Shown here: positions 10,586 to 23,494 of the stretch, piece after piece
Position numbering within the stretch: the first letter of the stretch is position 1
Layout of the letters: every line of letters begins with the position of its first letter
From: Nemertoderma westbladi
Lineage: Eukaryota > Xenacoelomorpha > Nemertodermatida > Nemertodermatidae
DNA length: 64,000 nucleotides
Reading direction: 5' to 3'
NCBI GenBank assembly: GCA_032718475.1
Contig: JAUCBJ010000644.1
Coordinates: 62,001 to 126,000 of the forward strand
Notes under the pieces: model-generated
What the model saw: only the letters and a program-made list of their open reading frames with translations
Database searches by the model: none
What the model was told of the DNA's origin: nothing
Translations under genes and position numbers: made by a program

Positions 10586-10625
10586 TCTCAATGTGCAGTT
10601 TCAATGCAGCAGGCCGATTTAAGTA

Positions 10626-11609
10626 GTAGGTAGTAGTACCTAATCAAACTATGGAATAATAACGTAGTGCATTACGATGTGTGTGGATTATAATGAATTC
10701 GGTTGTGTAAACCGAACCTGATAAGATTAATTCAATCCTCAATTAATTACAATTGTGAGCAATTAATTATTTGATGATGCAATACTGTATCTTATTACCG
10801 GAATAAGATATAAGAAACAAGTACGGTACAAACAGCCCCCCCGTACCTCCACCATGCGCGGTAAATTTTGGCAGTTTATTATAGCAGAGGAAAGGCTTAT
10901 TATAAAACGAATTAAATAAATTAACGTACTTAATAGAGACGGGAAAGGGAATATTCAATCTTAATCAAATACCTAATCGTGACACCTGGATCGCTAAATT
11001 ATTATATATAAAGGGGAATTTATTTTGATTCACAACCAGATAGTTAATTAATTGTTTTATATTTACTACAGTCCATTCAGAGGGTATTTACCGTAGATTT
11101 GTGTCCATATTGTTGAATGGATACAAACAAAATTCAAACAAAGTGCGTAACCGCATTAAGTGATACTATTTCATTTAAGTTTAAATAAATAAACAATAGA
11201 TTACTTGGAAAATCTAATGAGCACTATTTTATATAATGGTTGTGGAGTTTTTCAGAAATTTAATTACTGTACCGGTATCTTAGAGTTATGCTTACGTAAT
11301 AATTATATATTGTTCTGTTTACTTTATTTTCACAAGAAGATTCTTTATTAACAACATTAGACCGATTTGGCGCTGTTATATACAATACATTTGATCTGGG
11401 ATGGTATTTCAAACAAATAATATTATTTGTAATATTTTTAGCTGATAATTTCCGCGATGAATATAAAAATGGAGCCTATTGCACAGGTTCTAATTAAATT
11501 AACACATTGACTTTTTATGTCCGTTCTTTTGACTTTTTTGTCCGCCTTTTTTTTACAAATTGTGCATGATTTTTGTTGTCCGTTTAATGATTTTTTATGA
11601 ATGTATTTC
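10626..11609. other. No gene recognised
   Basis: AT-rich DNA after the foldback. Short frames (for example 10767-10958 minus, 11438-11740 minus) are lysine/serine-rich chance frames without family resemblance. The words gacttttt, tgtccg and cggacaaaaaa near 11505-11560 recur inverted near 15080-15125. Confidence 0.45.
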
Positions 11610-11780
11610 TTCAAACTGTCAGACTGCTGATTTCTGGACTGTAAGACAGTTGATTTCAACATGCCTGTGCCAAAACATTCAAAATTTGTTGATTTCTGAA
11701 CTGTCGGACAGTTGATTTCACTATGCCTGTGCCAAAACATTCAAAATTTGTTGATTCCTGGACTGTCAGACAGTTTAATT
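11610..11780. repeat. Minisatellite, about 62-bp unit, about 2.5 copies
   Basis: Repeated block containing ctgtnngacagttgatttc, atgcctgtgccaaaacattc and aaaatttgttgatt at about 11640, 11700 and 11760. Units differ by a few substitutions. Confidence 0.75.
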
Positions 11781-11939
11781 TACAATACTTGGCAAACCCA
11801 TACTGTATGTGATATATTTCTAGACTATGAGATAGATTTCCATATGCGCCTGTGGTAAAAGACTCTATATTTAATAATTTATGGATGTTGTCGATAATCG
11901 ATTTCCATATGACTGTAGCAAAACACTCATTTTATAGCC

Positions 11940-12395
11940 AAAAACAATTACCAATTGAGGAAAATGAGCAGGTTCCAGAGGCGGGTTTTTCTAACAATAA
12001 AACAATAAACGATCACGTTACCTACAGTATTGGGGGAAAGGAACAGGATACATAGAAGGGCAATTCTAAACAAAACAATAAACGATGGCTTTACCAATTG
12101 AGGGAAAGGAGCAGGTTACAGAGGCGGGCTTTTCTAACCAAAACAATAAACGAACATTTTACCTATTGGGGGAAAGGAGCAGGTTACAGAGGCGGGCTTT
12201 TCTAACCAAAACAATAATAAACGATCACAATTACCAATTGAGGGAAAGTAACAGGTTACAGAAGCGGGTTTTTCAGACCAAAACAATAAACGATCACTTT
12301 ACCAATTGGGGAAAGGAGCAGGTTACAGAAACGTAATTTTCTAACTAAAAACAATAAACGATACCACTTAACCGATTGAGGAAAAGGGGCATTTT
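11940..12395. repeat. Minisatellite, about 71-bp unit, about 6-7 copies
   Basis: Each unit has ttaccaattgaggg, aaaggagcaggttacaga, ggcgggcttttctaac and caaaacaataaacgatcac. Starts of the ttacc... word fall near 11947, 12018, 12090, 12161, 12231, 12299 and 12366. The small plus-strand frames here are by-products of the repeat. Confidence 0.85.
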
Positions 12396-13000
12396 ACGGC
12401 GGCATTATTTCACAATATCTACAGCTGTAATGAATATATCGTTTAATTGGGACAACCTCTTTGCTTTTTAGCTAAAACCGGCCCGATATTTTCGATATCA
12501 GTGTGTTTTGCTCTCAAATGGGGAATAAGTAGATTTTTCGAACTTATTGTATGTGGACTGATCTGTTAGTTTAGAACTACATTAGAGGTAACACTACAGC
12601 TACCCGTAACAGTACAGTAGTCATGATCCATTATAAATGCATTATCCAGATATGTATTAATTGTAAAATTTATTGATTATTTAAAAGGTAGGATACTGTA
12701 CCGGTGAGCCGGTACTAAAATTCTGAAATTAGTTTATTAATTAACAACATTCTCTCATTTACAACTGTTTAGGCTACATATCAGAGTACCGCTACCGGTA
12801 TCAGAGTAGGCCTACATCATTGTACAGTCCAGTATGAGAAGCCCTTAACGCCAAAAGTTCAGCAATAATATTAGAGGTTTTAAAAAGAATATTAGAGGAT
12901 TTAAAAACATATTCTTCCTATGTAATAGACATAGGCTTTATACCATGGCGATGGCTTACCAACAATATAGGCTAACTGCTCTATACTGATATACCGGTAC
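12396..13000. other. No gene recognised
   Basis: AT-rich sequence with frequent short palindromes (accggt, aggcct, gtac). No ORF or transposon end was seen. Confidence 0.45.
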
Positions 13001-13423
13001 TAATATGAAAACATTAAAATAGGACATGGGGTCTTATTCCCTCAGATACTACCCAGCAATTAGGGCCACTTGGGCCACTGTTAGTACTCGGCACTAAGGC
13101 CCATTAAAAATGGAATACCAAATCGATTTTAGTGCTACATAACCAACCCCCAACTACCACAAGGAAAAGTGTTCAGTGTTTAAATCTCCGAAACCCTTTT
13201 ATTTTTATAAAATTTATTACTTAGACTTATCTTTTCGGCGGACAAAATGTCCTATATTTTTCGTAATTTATGGGATAGCCTATTTCGTGCAATACTTACT
13301 GGTACCTGTAGTTACTGTATGGTTTGGTGTAGTTTTCCTTGTGGTAGTTGGGTTGGGCTAAAATCGATTTGGTATTTCATTTTTTAATGCGCCTTAGTGC
13401 CGAGTACTACTGTAAGTGGCCCT

Positions 13424-14901
13424 AAATGCTACTACTACTACTACTACTAGGATCGGCATGCTGCATTGCAGCTGCATTTTTAAGAATGCTGTGCCGGCTT
13501 ATCGACAAAATTGCACCGCCACAACTCCCTATCATCCATGACATTTGCTAGATCATCCGCATCTTCAAGGCCAGTGTCCTTTAAGATGCGTCTCAAGATA
13601 GTCATGGGCTGTCCACCATGCTTATTCACTCCATGAGGCTGCCAAAGTACAAGATTATGCACTGGCTGGTCCTCACGGCGAAAGCAATGTCCTGCAAAGC
13701 GGAGGCGATTTTGTTCTAGTTTCAAGCTTGGGGGAACCAATGAGACCAATGAGACAGTTTCCGATTAATTCTCGGTGACTTCCAAATCCTGGAAAGCCTA
13801 TTCAAGGCTGCCCATGCCTTTCCCTTACGTATTCAAAGGTCCTCACCTGACTTCCGGATCCATAATCCAAGGTAACAGAAGTCGTCCACATGCTCAAGCA
13901 TATCATCTTTTGAGCTTATGCTCATCCGATCAGAGACTTGCTGAGGACTTTCAAAGTTAACTGTCAAAAATTTGGTCTTTCTGGAGTTAATAAAAAGACC
14001 AACACTAGAAGCAGCATGTTCTAATGAGCTGAGGAGGCGTTGGGCTCCCTCTAGTGATTCTGAGAGTACTCCTAAGTCATCAGCAAAGTCTAGATCAGTT
14101 AGGTACTTGGCAGGAATTCCTCGACTTCTGGACCCAGTAGGTGGAGTTATCATCACCCCATCATCATTATGATGATCTAAGGACATGCGTAGAACATAGT
14201 CAACCACAATTATGAACAAGAATGGTGCAAGTGTGTCTCCCTGGAGGACGCCCCATAACACGTCAAATGGTTCTGTGTCACCGTCAACAGTAGACGTAAA
14301 TGTTGTCGAACCATCGTATACTGATCTGATTGCTGCAATAATTTCATCAAGAATCCCATATAATGAAAGTATGCTGAACATACGTGAGCGAGAGACTGAA
14401 TCAAAGGCCTTGAAGAAGTCAACAAAGATAACAGCCAGATGCCTGTCTTTCTTTTTTGATATCTCTTCAATTATCCTTCTAAGTGCCAAAATGGGCTCCA
14501 TGGTCCCACGACCTTTACGGAACCCATTCTGATTCCCACGGAGCAGTCTCTCAATGGGATCCCTGATGCGATTTAATAGAATTCTATTGTATAGCTTTGC
14601 AGCAATCGAGATCAATGAGATTCCCCGAAAAGAACCATAGAGTGTTAGGTTGCCCTTCTTGGGAACTGGCACCAACTTATTTGTTTTCATTTCTTGTGGG
14701 ACTCTTGTTGTACGGTACATGTCTACTATGATGGGATAGATGAGCTTTAAACACTCAGGTATTTTAAAGACCTCAGGGGGAACACCATCTACTCCACTGG
14801 CACGATTGGTCTTAATGCTCTTTGCAGCAGCCTTCACTTCTGCAAAGGAGATATCGCCAATGGGAATATCTGGGAGTACAGACTCAGACACTTTTACTTC
14901 T
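13424..14901 (-). mobile_element. LINE copy B, 5'-truncated, (TAG)n tail, internal deletion
   Basis: The 3' end is on the left: a (CTA)n run at about 13430-13449, i.e. (TAG)n on the element strand, followed by ggatcggcatgctgcattgcagc. The 5' truncation is near 14901. A target duplication taaatgcta occurs at 13423-13431 and 14901-14909; a few bases at each end are ambiguous. Copies A and C carry about 190 bp between accaatgagac and agtttccgatt that is missing here at about 13757, where accaatgagac is locally repeated. Confidence 0.85.
13480..14891 (-). pseudogene. LINE reverse transcriptase pseudogene (copy B)
   Basis: From the 5' side (right) it retains motif A as VIFVDFFKAFDS, motif B as GVLQGDTLAPFLF and the active site as LTDLDFADDLG. 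The frame then ends at an in-frame TGA at 13833 where copies A and C have CGA, a CpG-type decay. After that comes the deletion near 13757 and the remaining C-terminal part (SLVPPSLKLEQ ... NFVDKPAQHS) to the stop at 13480. The endonuclease domain is absent by 5' truncation. It is inactive. Confidence 0.8.
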
Positions 14902-14967
14902 AAATGCTAGGTACTGTAGTATCTGAGGGAATAAGACCCCATGTCCTATTTTATTGTTTTCATATTA

Positions 14968-15415
14968 ATATCACAATCCCTATAAAGTCGTGGTTGTCTA
15001 ACATCATATAAATACATAATAACAGCTCGGTAGAGATACCGGTTTCATAGAAACTAAAATTGCAAATTTGCGCGGACATAAAAAGTCAAAATAAACGGAC
15101 ATAATGAGTAATTTAAACGGACAAGAAAAATTATTCTGTTAAATTAATGTATGGTTTTTTAATGAAAATTAATTAAATGTTAATTACGGTGCCACTTTAT
15201 TCACTTTGAGTAGAAGTGAAAATAACTACCGTCACGCGGGGTTTTGTGGTCAGTTTTTTGTGTTTTCCTCCTCGTAATTTTGATTGCCTTAAATTGACAT
15301 TATAAGATACACCTTGGAATGACCGACCGACCGAGACTGATTACCAAATGGCTACAATTATTTAAGAAAACATCGAGGATATTAATTCTGAGATATTCAA
15401 CCGAAATTGATTATC
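14968..15415. other. No gene recognised
   Basis: AT-rich spacer between the MITE and the 44-bp array. It carries cggacat/aaaaagtc words that resemble, inverted, those near 11505-11560. Confidence 0.45.
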
Positions 15416-18400
15416 TACCTCGCCCCACCCATAAGGGCTACTTTGATACCTTGGTATCCTAACTCGCCCCACCTATTCCGGCTACTTTGATACCTTGGTA
15501 TCCTAACTCGCCCCACCTATTCCGGCTACTTTGATACCTTGGTATCCTAACTCGCCCCACCTATTCCGGCTACTTTGATACCTTGGTATCCTAACTCGCC
15601 TCACCCATTGCGGCTACTTTGATTCCTTGGTATCCTAACTCGCCCCACCCATAAAGGCTACTTTGATACCTTGGTATCCTAACTCGCCCCACCCATTCCG
15701 GCTACTTTGATACCTTGGTATCCTAACTCGCCCCACCCATTGCGGCTACTTTGATACCTTGGTATCCTAACTCGCCTCACCTATTGCGGCTACTTTGATA
15801 CCTTGGTATCCTAACTCGCCTCACCCATTGCGGCTACTTTGATACCTTGGTATCCTAACTCGCCCCACCCATAAGGGCTACTTTGATACCTTGGTATCCT
15901 AACTCGCCCCACCCATAAAGGCTACTTTGATGCCTTGGTATCCTAACTCGCCCCACCCATTCCGGCTACTTTTATACCTTGGTATCCTAACTCGCCCCAC
16001 CCATAAGGGCTACTTTGATACCTTGGTATCCTAACTCGCCCCACCCATAAGGGCTACTTTGATACCTTGGTATCCTAACTCGCCCCACCCATTGCGGCTA
16101 CTTTGATACCTTGGTATCCTAACTCGCCTCACCCATTGCGGCTACTTTGATACCTTGGTATCCTAACTCGCCTCACCCATTGCGGCTACTTTGATACCTT
16201 GGTATCCTAACTCGCCCCACCCATAAGGGCTACTTTGATACCTTGGTATCCTAACTCGCCCCACCCATAAAGGCTACTTTGATACCTTGGTATCCTAACT
16301 CGCCCCACCCATTCCGGCTACTTTTATACCTTGGTATCCTAACTCGCCCCACCCATAAGGGCTACTTTGATACCTTGGTATCCTAACTCGCCCCACCCAT
16401 AAGGGCTACTTTAATACCTTGGTATCCTAACTCGCCCCACCCATTCCGGCTACTTTGATACCTTGGTATCCTAACTCGCCCCACCCATTGCGGCTACTTT
16501 GATACCTTGGTATCCTAACTCGCCTCACCCATTGCGGCTACTTTGATACCTTGGTATCCTAACTCGCCTCACCCATTGCGGCTACTTTGATACCTTGGTA
16601 TCCTAACTCGCCCCACCCATAAGGGCTACTTTGATACCTTGGTATCCTAACTCGCCCCACCTATTCCGGCTACTTTGATACCTTGGTATCCTAACTCGCC
16701 CCACCTATTCCGTCTACTTTGATACCTTGGTATCCTAACTCGCCCCACCCATAAAGGCTACTTTGATACCTTGGTATCCTAACTCGCCCCACCCATTCCG
16801 GCTACTTTTATACCTTGGTATCCTAACTCGCCCCACCCATAAGGGCTACTTTGATACCTTGGTATCCTAACTCGCCCCACCCATAAGGGCTAATTTGATA
16901 CCTTGGTATCCTAACTCGCCCCACCCATTCCGGCTACTTTGATACCTTGGTATCCTAACTCGCCCCACCCATTCCGGCTACTTTGATACCTTGGTATCCT
17001 AACTCGCCCCACCCATTGCGGCTACTTTGATACCTTGGTATCCTAACTCGCCCCACCTATTCCGGCTTCTTTGATACCTTGGTATCCTAACTCGCCCCAC
17101 CCATTGCGGCTACTTTGATACCTTGGTATCCTAACTCGCCCCACCCATAAGGGCTACTTTGATACCTTGGTATCCTAACTCGCCCCACCTATTCCGGCTA
17201 CTTTGATACCTTGGTATCCTAACTCGCCCCACCCATTGCGGCTACTTTGATACCTTGGTATCCTAACTCGCCCCTCCTATTCCGGCTACTTTGATACCTT
17301 GGTATCCTACCTCGCCCCACCCATAAGGGCTACTTTGATACCTTGGTATCCTAACTCGCCCCACCCATTGCGGCTACTTTGATACCTTGGTATCCTAACT
17401 CGCCCCACCTATTCCGGCTTCTTTGATACCTTGGTATCCTAACTCGCCCCACCCATTGCGGCTACTTTGATACCTTGGTATCCTAACTCGCCCCACCCAT
17501 TGCGGCTACTTTGATACCTTGGTATCCTAACTCGCCCCACCCATTGCGGCTACTTTGATACCTTGGTGTCCTAACTCGCCCCACCTATTGCGGCTACTTT
17601 GATACCTTGGTATCCTAACTCGCCCCACCCATAAGGGCTACTTTGATACCTTGGTATCCTAACTCGCCCCACCCATAAGGGCTACTTTGATACCTTGGTA
17701 TCCTAACTCGCCCCACCTATTCCGGCTACTTTGATACCTTGGTATCCTAACTCGCCCCACCCATAAGGGCTACTTTGATACCTTGGTATCCTAACTCGCC
17801 CCACCTATTCCGGCTACTTTGATACCTTGGTATCCTAACTCGCCCCACCCATTGCGGCTACTTTCATACATTGGTATCCTAACTCGCCCCACCCATTGAG
17901 GCTACTTTGAAACCTTGGTATCCTAACTCGCCCCACCCATTGAGGCTACTTTGATACCTTGGTATCCTAACTCGCCCCACCCATTGAGGCTACTTTGATA
18001 CCTTGGTATCCTAACTCGCCCCACCTATTCCGGCTACTTTGATACCTTGGTATCCTAACTCGCCCCACCTATTCCGGCTACTTTGATACCTTGGTATCCT
18101 AACTCGCCCCACCTATTCCGGCTACTTTGATACCTTGGTATCCTAACTCGCCCCACCTATTCCGGCTACTTTGATACCTTGGTATCCTAACTCGCCCCAC
18201 CCATAAGGGCTACTTTGATACCTTGGTATCCTAACTCGCCCCACCTATTCCGGCTACTTTGATACCTTGGTATCCTAACTCGCCCCACCCATAAGGGCTA
18301 CTTTGATACCATGGTATCCTAACTCGCCCCACCCATAAGGGCTACTTTGATACCTTGGTATCCTAACTCGAACCACCTATTCCGGCTACTTTGATACCTT

Positions 18401-21400
18401 GGTATCCTAACTCGCCCCACCCATACGGGCTACTTTGATACCTTGGTATCCTAACTCGCCCCACCTATTCCGGCTACTTTGATACCTTGGTATCCTAACT
18501 CGCCCCACCCATTGTGGCTACTTTCATACCTTGGTATCCTAACTCGCCCCACCCATTGAGGCTACTTTGATACCTTGGTATCCTAACTCGCCCCACCCAT
18601 TGAGGCTACTTTGATACCTTGGTATCCTAACTCGCCCCACCCATAAGGGCTACTTTGATACCTTGGTATCCTAACTCGCCCCACCCATTCCGGCTACTTT
18701 GATACCTTGGTATCCTAACTCGCCCCACCTATTCCGGCTACTTTGATACCTTGGTATCCTAACTCGCCCCACCCATTGAGGCTACTTTGATACCTTGGTA
18801 TCCTAACTCGCCCCACTTATTCCGGCTACTTTGATACCTTGGTATCCTAACTCGCCCCACCTATTCCGGCTACTTTGATACCTTGGTATCCTAACTCGCC
18901 CCACACATTGCGGCTACTTTGATACCTTGGTATCCTAACTCGCCCCACCTATTCCGGCTACTTTGATTCCTTGGTATCCTAACTCGCCCCACCTATTCCG
19001 GCTACTTTGATTCCTTGGTATCCTAACTCGCCCCACCTATTCCGGCTACTTTGATACCTTGGTATCCTAACTCGCCCCACACATTGCGGCTACTTTGATA
19101 CCTTGGTATCCCTAACTTGCCCCACCTATTCCGGCTACTTTGATTCCTTGGTATCCTAACTCGCCCCACCTATTCCGGCTACTTTGATACCTTGGTATCC
19201 TAACTCGCCCCACCTATTCCGGCTACTTTGATAACTTGGTATCCTAACTCGCCCCACCTATTCCGGCTACTTTGATACCTTGGTATCCTAACTCGCCCCA
19301 CCTATTCCGGCTACTTTGATACCTTGGTATCCTAACTCGCCCCACCTATTCCGGCTACTTTGATTCCTTGGTATCCTAACTCGCCCCACCTATTCCGGCT
19401 ACTTTGATTCCTTGGTATCCTAACTCGCCCCACCTATTCCGGCTACTTTGATACCTTGGTATCCTAACTCGCCCCACCTATTCCGGCTACTTTGATACCT
19501 TGGTATCCTAACTCGCCCCACCTATTCCGGCTACTTTGATACCTTGGTATCCTAACCCGCCCCACCTATTCCGGCTACTTTGATTCCTTGGTATCCTAAC
19601 TCGCCCCACCTATTCCGGCTACTTTGATACCTTGGTATCCTAACTCGCCCCACCTATTCCGGCTACTTTGATACCTTGGTATCCTAACTCGCCCCACCTA
19701 TTCCGGCTACTTTGATACCTTGGTATCCTAACTCGCCCCACCTATTCCGGCTACTTTGATACCTTGGTATCCTAACTCGCCCCACCTATTCCGGCTACTT
19801 TGATACCTTGGTATCCTAACTCGCCCCACCTATTCCGGCTACTTTGATACCTTGGTATCCTAACTCGTCCCACCCATTGCGGCTACTTTGATACCTTGGT
19901 ATCCTAACTCGCCCCACCCATTGCGGCTACTTTGATACCGTGGTATCCTAACTCGCCCCACCCATTGCGGCTACTTTGATACCTTGGTATCCTAACTCGC
20001 CCCACCTATTCCGGCTACTTTGATACCTTGGTATCCTAACTCGCCCCACCTATTCCGGCTACTTTGATACCTTGGTATCCTAACTCGTCCCACCCATTGC
20101 GGCTACTTTATACCTTGGTATCCTAACTCGTCCCACCCATTGCGGCTACTTTGATACCGTGGTATCCTAACTCGCCCCACCCATTGCGGCTACTTTGATA
20201 CCTTGGTATCCTAACTCGCCCCACCTATTCCGGCTACTTTGATACCTTGGTATCCTAACTCGCCCCACCTATTCCGGCTACTTTGATACCTTGGTATCCT
20301 AACTCGCCCCACCTATTCCGGCTACTTTGATACCTTGGTATCCTAACTCGCCCCACCTATTCCGGCTACTTTGATACCTTGGTATCCTAACTCGCCCCAC
20401 CCATTGCGGCTACTTTGATACCTTGGTATCCTAACTCGCCCCACCTATTCCGGCTACTTTGATACCTTGGTATCCTAACTCGCCCCACCTATTCCGGCTA
20501 CTTTGATACCTTGGTATCCTAACTCGCCCCACCCATTCCGTCTACTTTGATACCTTGGTATCCTAACTCGCCCCACCTATTCCGGCTACTTTGATACCTT
20601 GGTATCCTAACTCGTCCCACCCATTGCGGCTACTTTGATACCTTGGTATCCTAACTCGCCCCACCCATTGCGGCTACTTTGATACCTTGGTATCCTAACT
20701 CGCCCCACCCATTCCGTCTACTTTGATACCTTGGTATCCTAACTCGCCCCACCTATTCCGGCTACTTTGATACCTTGGTATCCTAACTCGTCCCACCTAT
20801 TCCGGCTACTTTGATACCTTGGTATCCTAACTCGCCCCACCCATTCCGTCTACTTTGATACCTTGGTATCCTAACTCGCCCCACCTATTCCGGCTACTTT
20901 GATACCTTGGTATCCTAACTCGTCCCACCCATTGCGGCTACTTTGATACCTTGGTATCCTAACTCGTCCCACCCATTGCGGCTACTTTGATACCTTGGTA
21001 TCCTAACTCGCCCCACCCATTCCGTCTACTTTGATACCTTGGTATCCTAACTCGCCCCACCTATTCCGGCTACTTTGATACCTTGGTATCCTAACTCGTC
21101 CCACCCATTGCGGCTACTTTGATACCTTGGTATCATAACTCGCCCCACCCATTCCGTCTACTTTGATACCTTGGTATCCTAACTCGCCCCACCTATTCCG
21201 GCTACTTTGATACCTTGGTATCCTAACTCGCCCCACCTATTCCCTCTACTTTGATACCTTGGTATCCTAACTCGCCCCACCCATTCCGTCTACTTTGATA
21301 CCTTGGTATCCTAACTCGCCCCACCTATTCCGGCTACTTTGATACCTTGGTATCCTAACTCGTCCCACCCATTGCGGCTACTTTGATACCTTGGTATCCT

Positions 21401-22247
21401 AACTCGTCCCACCCATTGCGGCTACTTTGATACCTTGGTATCCTAACTCGCCCCACCCATTCCGTCTACTTTGATACCTTGGTATCCTAACTCGCCCCAC
21501 CTATTCCGGCTACTTTGATACCTTGGTATCCTAACTCGTCCCACCCATTGGGGCTACTTTGATACCTTGGTATCCTAACTCGCCCCACCCATTGCGGCTA
21601 CTTTGATACCTTGGTATCCTAACTCGCCCCACCTATTCCGTCTACTTTGATACCTTGGTATCCTAACTCGCCCCACCCATTGCGGCTACTTTGATACCTT
21701 GGTATCCTAACTCGCCCCACCCATTCCGGCTACTTTGATACCTTGGTATCCTAACTCGCCCCACCTATTGCGGCTACTTTGATACCTTGGTATCCTAACT
21801 CGTCCCACCTATTCCGGCTACTTTGATACCTTGGTATCCTAACTCGCCCCACCCATTGCGGCTACTTTGATACCTTGGTATCCTAACTCGCCCCACCCAT
21901 TCCGTCTACTTTGATACCTTGGTATCCTAACTCGCCCCACCTATTGCGGCTACTTTGATACCTTGGTATCCTAACTCGTCCCACCTATTCCGGCTACTTT
22001 GATACCTTGGTATCCTAACTCGCCCCACCCATTCCGGCTACTTTGATACCTTGGTATCCTAACCCGCCCCACCCATTGGGGCTACTTTGATACCTTGGTA
22101 TCCTAACTCGCCCCACCCATTGCGGCTACTTTGATACCTTGGTATCCTAACTCGTCCCACCCATTGCGGCTACTTTGATACCTTGGTATCCTAACTCGCC
22201 CCACCCATTCCGGCTACTTTGATACCTTGGTATCCTAACTCGCCCCA
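15416..22247. repeat. 44-bp minisatellite array, segment 1, about 155 units
   Basis: Head-to-tail repeats of a 44-bp unit: ggctactttgatacc-ttggtatcctaactcg-ccccacctattcc. The core GATACC-TT-GGTATC is a near-perfect palindrome and is the most conserved part. Variation concentrates in the block before ctac (ccataaggg, cccattgcgg, cctattccgg, cccattccgt) and in cgcc/cgtc. The period is not a multiple of 3, so no long ORF runs through it. The segment ends at 22247 where the LTR element is inserted. Confidence 0.95.
22243..22247. other. Target-site duplication CCCCA (left)
   Basis: It matches 34966-34970. The pentamer is part of the array word actcgccccacc. Confidence 0.85.
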
Positions 22248-23486
22248 TGTTCGCGCTTTTAAGACCTTTGGCAGTTTAACCCGCCAAATCTATATGTCTT
22301 CTAGGTTATAAATCTACTCCAGCCTATGACAAGTATTGAACACCTATAATAATTCTAACATTAGCCAAAGCCAGTCTGTGCGCGACCATTCACCCGCTGG
22401 ATATACCCGGGAGACTGGATTTGGATGCTTTAATTTGATTGCGGTGCAGGCCTACCGTACTATTCGATTGATCGTTAATATATAATCTCTGATGAATATT
22501 ATTCACTTTCGGGAAATATTAGCAGTTCCTTTAGGACGTGGCGCTCTATCTATTTAAACAGAGCTATGACTTACACTATACACAACAGTATGTCTTATAG
22601 ATCACCAAAGTGCATTCTTTAGGAAATGCTTTGTTACTCGGTCAAGCACACACAGACTATTGCACACAACTGCACACTGAATTGCCGACATTCACTGATT
22701 TTAATCATATATAAAGAGAATAACAACCGACATTTGTAGGGCCTATTAAGTAGCATTGAACTCACTACAAACCACGATAATGTATGTCGCAAATTGTTAT
22801 ATGTAACCGGTCTCTCTAACCTTAGTGTATCAAGAAGATTGGGTTTTCAGATCGTTATCAATATTCTTCCCAATAATAATATGTAAACGAACGATACAAT
22901 TAACAACACAGTAAATAGCAGTAAATAATGCGGCGAAAAGCAGTTTACGTCAGGGTGCTTAATCAGATGCAGAGGTGCAAAACCGTGTTAACCGAGTTGA
23001 CCAAGATAACAGTTTGATGATCTTATAATTAAAGACGCTCTAATGTCAGAAAACATTCCCCGGCCGGTGTTCTAGGCGTGGGGGGAAACGTCAGTACTGA
23101 ATCCTGTAATTCTGCTGTACAGCTTTTACACAAAGAGGGAATCTCTGATTGGTCGAATGGCAAAAAGCTCCACGTGGATACAGCTGATAGATGTCGTCAT
23201 TTTGAGCTGAACAGAACAAAGAACCAAGGCAAGGCTCCGGGCAAGCTACACATGTAAAGCTCAGCCGTTAGCTGTCGTCATAGTAACGACACTGTTTCAA
23301 GAGGATCTAGGGTTTTGCGTCATAGAATTGCTAATTATGTCCTCTAAAGTACACATACAGAAGAAATAGCTTTTATGTCCCCTAAAAACACCGGTACAGC
23401 AATGACACGGCCTTTTATGCCTGCTAAACCAACTACAGAGTACTTTACGGGGAAAATAACCGGGCAATTCCGCAAAAGCTTTTACA
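22248..23486 (-). repeat. 3' LTR of copy 2
   Basis: On the plus strand it runs from tgttcgcgc to cttttaca, i.e. TG...CA on the element strand. Compared with the other LTR, differences were seen near 22493 (T/C), 22606 (C/A), 22820 (T/C), 23069 (G/A) and 23313 (T/C). On the element strand it contains TTTATATATGA and GTTTAAATAGATAG as possible TATA elements. Confidence 0.92.
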
Positions 23487-23494
23487 CCGCTCCC
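23487..23494 (-). other. Purine-rich tract at 3' LTR (PPT candidate)
   Basis: On the element strand GGGAGCGG abuts the 3' LTR, identical to copy 1 (7174-7181). Confidence 0.5.

Larger units (their letters stand above)
9339..10625. repeat. Foldback (inverted repeat) built from LINE tails, split by LINE copy A
   Basis: The left arm (about 9339-9495) and the right arm (about 9519-9688, continued at 10597-10625 after LINE copy A) are reverse complements with some mismatches. Landmarks are gccggcttatcaacaaagttgc against gcaactttgttgataagccggc, and cggcctgctgcattgaa against ttcaatgcagcaggccg. Both arms resemble the 3' end of the LINE family in this window (gttgtggcggtgcaa, tgttgataagccggc). The loop is about 23 bp near 9496-9518. 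Confidence 0.7.
13001..14967. mobile_element. Hairpin MITE with about 165-bp inverted arms, split by LINE copy B
   Basis: The left arm, 13001-13165, starts taatatgaaaac, runs through aggacatggggtcttattcc and agggccactt, and ends at aactaccacaag. It is matched in reverse complement by 13338-13423 followed, after LINE copy B, by 14910-14967, which ends gttttcatatta. The unpaired centre is 13166-13337. Removing the LINE leaves a compact element of roughly 0.5 kb with no transposase. The ends are compatible with a TA target duplication (TA|ATATGAAAAC ... GTTTTCATAT|TA), which would suit a Tc1/mariner-like origin, but a 2-bp match is weak evidence. Confidence 0.7.

Noticed and set aside
15416-22247. 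CRISPR-like array (regular direct repeats with short palindrome)
   Set aside because: There are no unique spacers; the whole 44-bp unit repeats. The surroundings are eukaryotic retrotransposons and no cas genes are present.
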